Positions 62,274-64,000 of a stretch of DNA of 64,000 nt are shown one piece after another; position 1 is the first letter of the stretch, and each line of letters starts with the position of its first letter. The stretch spans positions 1 to 64,000 of the forward strand of contig NZ_QQBB01000002.1 of the NCBI RefSeq assembly GCF_003350535.1. The letters are read 5' to 3'. Below the pieces are notes generated by a model. That model was not told where the DNA came from and made no database searches. It was given only the letters and a program-made list of their open reading frames with translations. The translations under genes and the position numbers were made by a program. The DNA comes from Microvirga subterranea. GTDB lineage: Bacteria > Pseudomonadota > Alphaproteobacteria > Rhizobiales > Beijerinckiaceae.

Positions 62274-64000
62274 GTGTTGCAACAGCCCGACATCGAACCG
62301 CAGGGTCCGACCGCTCCCGCCAGGAGCGGCCTTCTCATCCATGCCCGCGAGTTGTTCCGCCTGCGCGTCGACAAGAGCACGGCGCGCGTCCGCTTCGCGT
62401 CGCTCTGCTTTGTGGGCCTGTTCAGCCTCATCGGCGGGCGCCTCGTGTACCTCGCCGTGACGAGCGACAACACGAGCGCGGTGCGCCGCGCCGCCTCGTC
62501 GGAGATCTCGGCCGCGCGTCCCGATATCGTCGACCGCAATGGCGAGGTCCTCGCGACCGACGTGAAGATGGTGTCGGTCTTCGCCGAGCCGCGCAACATC
62601 ATCGACAAGGACGAGGCGGTCGAGCTGCTCACCGCCGTCCTGCCCGACCTCGACGCCACGGACCTGCGCAACAAGCTCGGCACCAAGAAGGGCTTCGTCT
62701 GGGTCAAGCGCGAGATCACGCCACGCCAGCAGGCGGAGGTGCACCGCCTCGGCATCCCGGGCGTGGGCTTTCTCCCTGAGAACAAGCGCGTCTATCCTAA
62801 CGCGGTCGCGGCCGCGCACGTGCTCGGCTTCGCCAACGTGGACAACGTCGGCATCGCCGGCATCGAGAAATACATCGACAGCCAGGGCCTGCAGGACCTC
62901 AACGGCGCGGGCTTCGCCATTTCGGCGGCGGACCTGAAGCCGGTGCAGCTCTCGCTGGATCTGCGCGTGCAGCACGCCCTGCGCGACGAGCTCCAGAAGG
63001 GCATGGCGAAGTTCAAGGCGAAGGCCACGGCCGGCGCTGTCCTCGACGTGAACACAGGCGAGATCATCGCCCTCGTGTCGCTGCCCGACTTCGATCCCAA
63101 CAACCCGGTCGATGCGCTCCAGGACGACAAGATCAACCGCATCAATGTCGGCGTGTTCGAGATGGGCTCCACCTTCAAGGCCCTCACGGTCGCGATGGCG
63201 CTCGATTCCGGCAAGTACAACATCAACTCAAGCTTCGATGCGCGCTCCGGCCTGCGCTACGGCAAGTTCACCATCGGCGACTACCACGCCACGCACCGCG
63301 TGCTGACGACGCCGGAGGTGTTCGTGCATTCGTCGAACATCGGCACGGCCCGCATGGCGCTCGGCATCGGCGTCGAGGGCCACAAGGCCTTCCTGCGCAA
63401 GATGGGCCAGCTCGCCCGCCTCGAGACCGAGCTGCCCGAGAACGCCGCGCCGATCATCCCGCCGCGCTGGGGCGAGCTCAACACCATGACGATCGCGTTC
63501 GGCCACGGCCTGGCGGTCGCGCCGCTGCAGGCGCTCATGGCGGTGGGCGCCCTCGTCAACGGCGGCATGCTCATCAAGCCGACCTTCCTCAAGCGCACCG
63601 CGGAGGAGGCGCGCCAGACCGCGCTCCAGGTCATCAAGCCCGAGACCAGCGAGGCGATGCGCTACGTGCTGCGCCTCAACGCGTCGGTGCCGCAGGGCTC
63701 CGCATCCTCGGCGGCCATCGCGGGCTTCTTCGTGGGCGGCAAGACCGGCACCGCCGAAAAGGTCATCAACGGCCGCTATTCCAAGAATAAGAACTTCACC
63801 ACGTTCACGGCCGTGGTGCCGGCCGACAAGCCGAAATACGTCTTCCTGACCATCATGGACGAGCCGCAGGCCGTGGAAGGCACCTACGGCTTCTCGACCG
63901 CCGGCTGGAACGCCGGCCCGGTGACCGGCAACGTGATCGAGCGCGTCGCGCCGCTTCTCGGCATCCCGCCGCGCTTCGAGGCGCCGGCGCATCCGTTCCC
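62274..64000 (+). CDS. ftsI: FtsI/PBP3: septal peptidoglycan transpeptidase (runs off the window end)
   Basis: 575 codons are visible from GTG 62274 and the frame is still open at base 64000. One N-terminal membrane segment (FASLCFVGLFSLIGGRLVYL) is followed by the non-catalytic PBP dimer domain (VDRNGEVLATD) and the transpeptidase domain with Ser299 and Lys302 (GSTFK), the SSN motif (353-355) and KTG at 490-492. It crosslinks septal peptidoglycan with FtsW and is a beta-lactam target. The 3' end lies outside. Confidence 0.94.
   Translation, partial: MLQQPDIEPQGPTAPARSGLLIHARELFRLRVDKSTARVRFASLCFVGLFSLIGGRLVYLAVTSDNTSAVRRAASSEISAARPDIVDRNGEVLATDVKMVSVFAEPRNIIDKDEAVELLTAVLPDLDATDLRNKLGTKKGFVWVKREITPRQQAEVHRLGIPGVGFLPENKRVYPNAVAAAHVLGFANVDNVGIAGIEKYIDSQGLQDLNGAGFAISAADLKPVQLSLDLRVQHALRDELQKGMAKFKAKATAGAVLDVNTGEIIALVSLPDFDPNNPVDALQDDKINRINVGVFEMGSTFKALTVAMALDSGKYNINSSFDARSGLRYGKFTIGDYHATHRVLTTPEVFVHSSNIGTARMALGIGVEGHKAFLRKMGQLARLETELPENAAPIIPPRWGELNTMTIAFGHGLAVAPLQALMAVGALVNGGMLIKPTFLKRTAEEARQTALQVIKPETSEAMRYVLRLNASVPQGSASSAAIAGFFVGGKTGTAEKVINGRYSKNKNFTTFTAVVPADKPKYVFLTIMDEPQAVEGTYGFSTAGWNAGPVTGNVIERVAPLLGIPPRFEAPAHPF

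Overview
The window is a stretch of high-GC (roughly two-thirds G+C) bacterial chromosome, densely packed with genes. Protein types, the class A RNase P RNA and TTGACG-type promoters point to an alphaproteobacterium of the Hyphomicrobiales, possibly Methylobacteriaceae such as Microvirga. The genus is a guess from general resemblance. I see no insertion sequence, phage gene, CRISPR array or tRNA, so this looks like core and metabolic chromosome rather than an island.

Layout. 1-2.5 kb: end of a chemotaxis operon (cheW tail, cheY, cheB, cheR). 2.5-6.1 kb, minus strand: DEAD-box helicase, small acidic protein, RNase HI and a DnaQ-like exonuclease-BRCT protein. 6.2-20.7 kb: aromatic-acid catabolism. 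An IclR regulator is divergent from one long operon holding a five-gene LivKHMGF-type ABC transporter and pcaD-C-H-G-I-J-F-B. A tiny zinc-motif gene, an AraC regulator and pobA follow. Together these import protocatechuate (inferred) and convert 4-hydroxybenzoate/protocatechuate to succinyl-CoA and acetyl-CoA, with every enzyme of the branch present. 20.8-26.7 kb: PP2C-like protein, then a carbohydrate ABC transporter with an embedded nanE epimerase. 26.8-31.0 kb: msrPQ (periplasmic methionine sulfoxide repair by a molybdenum enzyme) directly followed by modABC (molybdate uptake). 31.1-41.9 kb: M29 aminopeptidase, peptide ABC transporter with an M14 carboxypeptidase, an atypical SDR and an erythromycin-esterase-like protein.

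42-47 kb: ettA, an SDR remnant, a Gly/Tyr-rich secreted protein, amn (AMP nucleosidase) and an EamA transporter. 47-52.8 kb: a sahR-metF-metH operon with a strong palindromic operator. 52.8-58.6 kb: a small hypothetical, then on the minus strand a MacAB-like efflux module, an AmpD-like amidase, a TerB/J-domain protein and a glycine-zipper lipoprotein. 58.8-64 kb: lytic transglycosylase, rnpB, and the start of the division/cell-wall cluster mraZ-rsmH-ftsL-ftsI, with ftsI running off the end.

Non-coding features that stand out: an IclR-type triple-repeat operator before the pca operon, a SahR-like 22-bp palindrome, MraZ boxes on the mraZ promoter, and hairpins placed right after all three solute-binding-protein genes that lead transporter operons. 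Nothing here is a clearly new system. The items most worth following are the substrate of the nanE-containing transporter, the PP2C leader repeats, the SDR without its catalytic Tyr/Lys, and the RNase HI with His in place of the fourth catalytic Asp.
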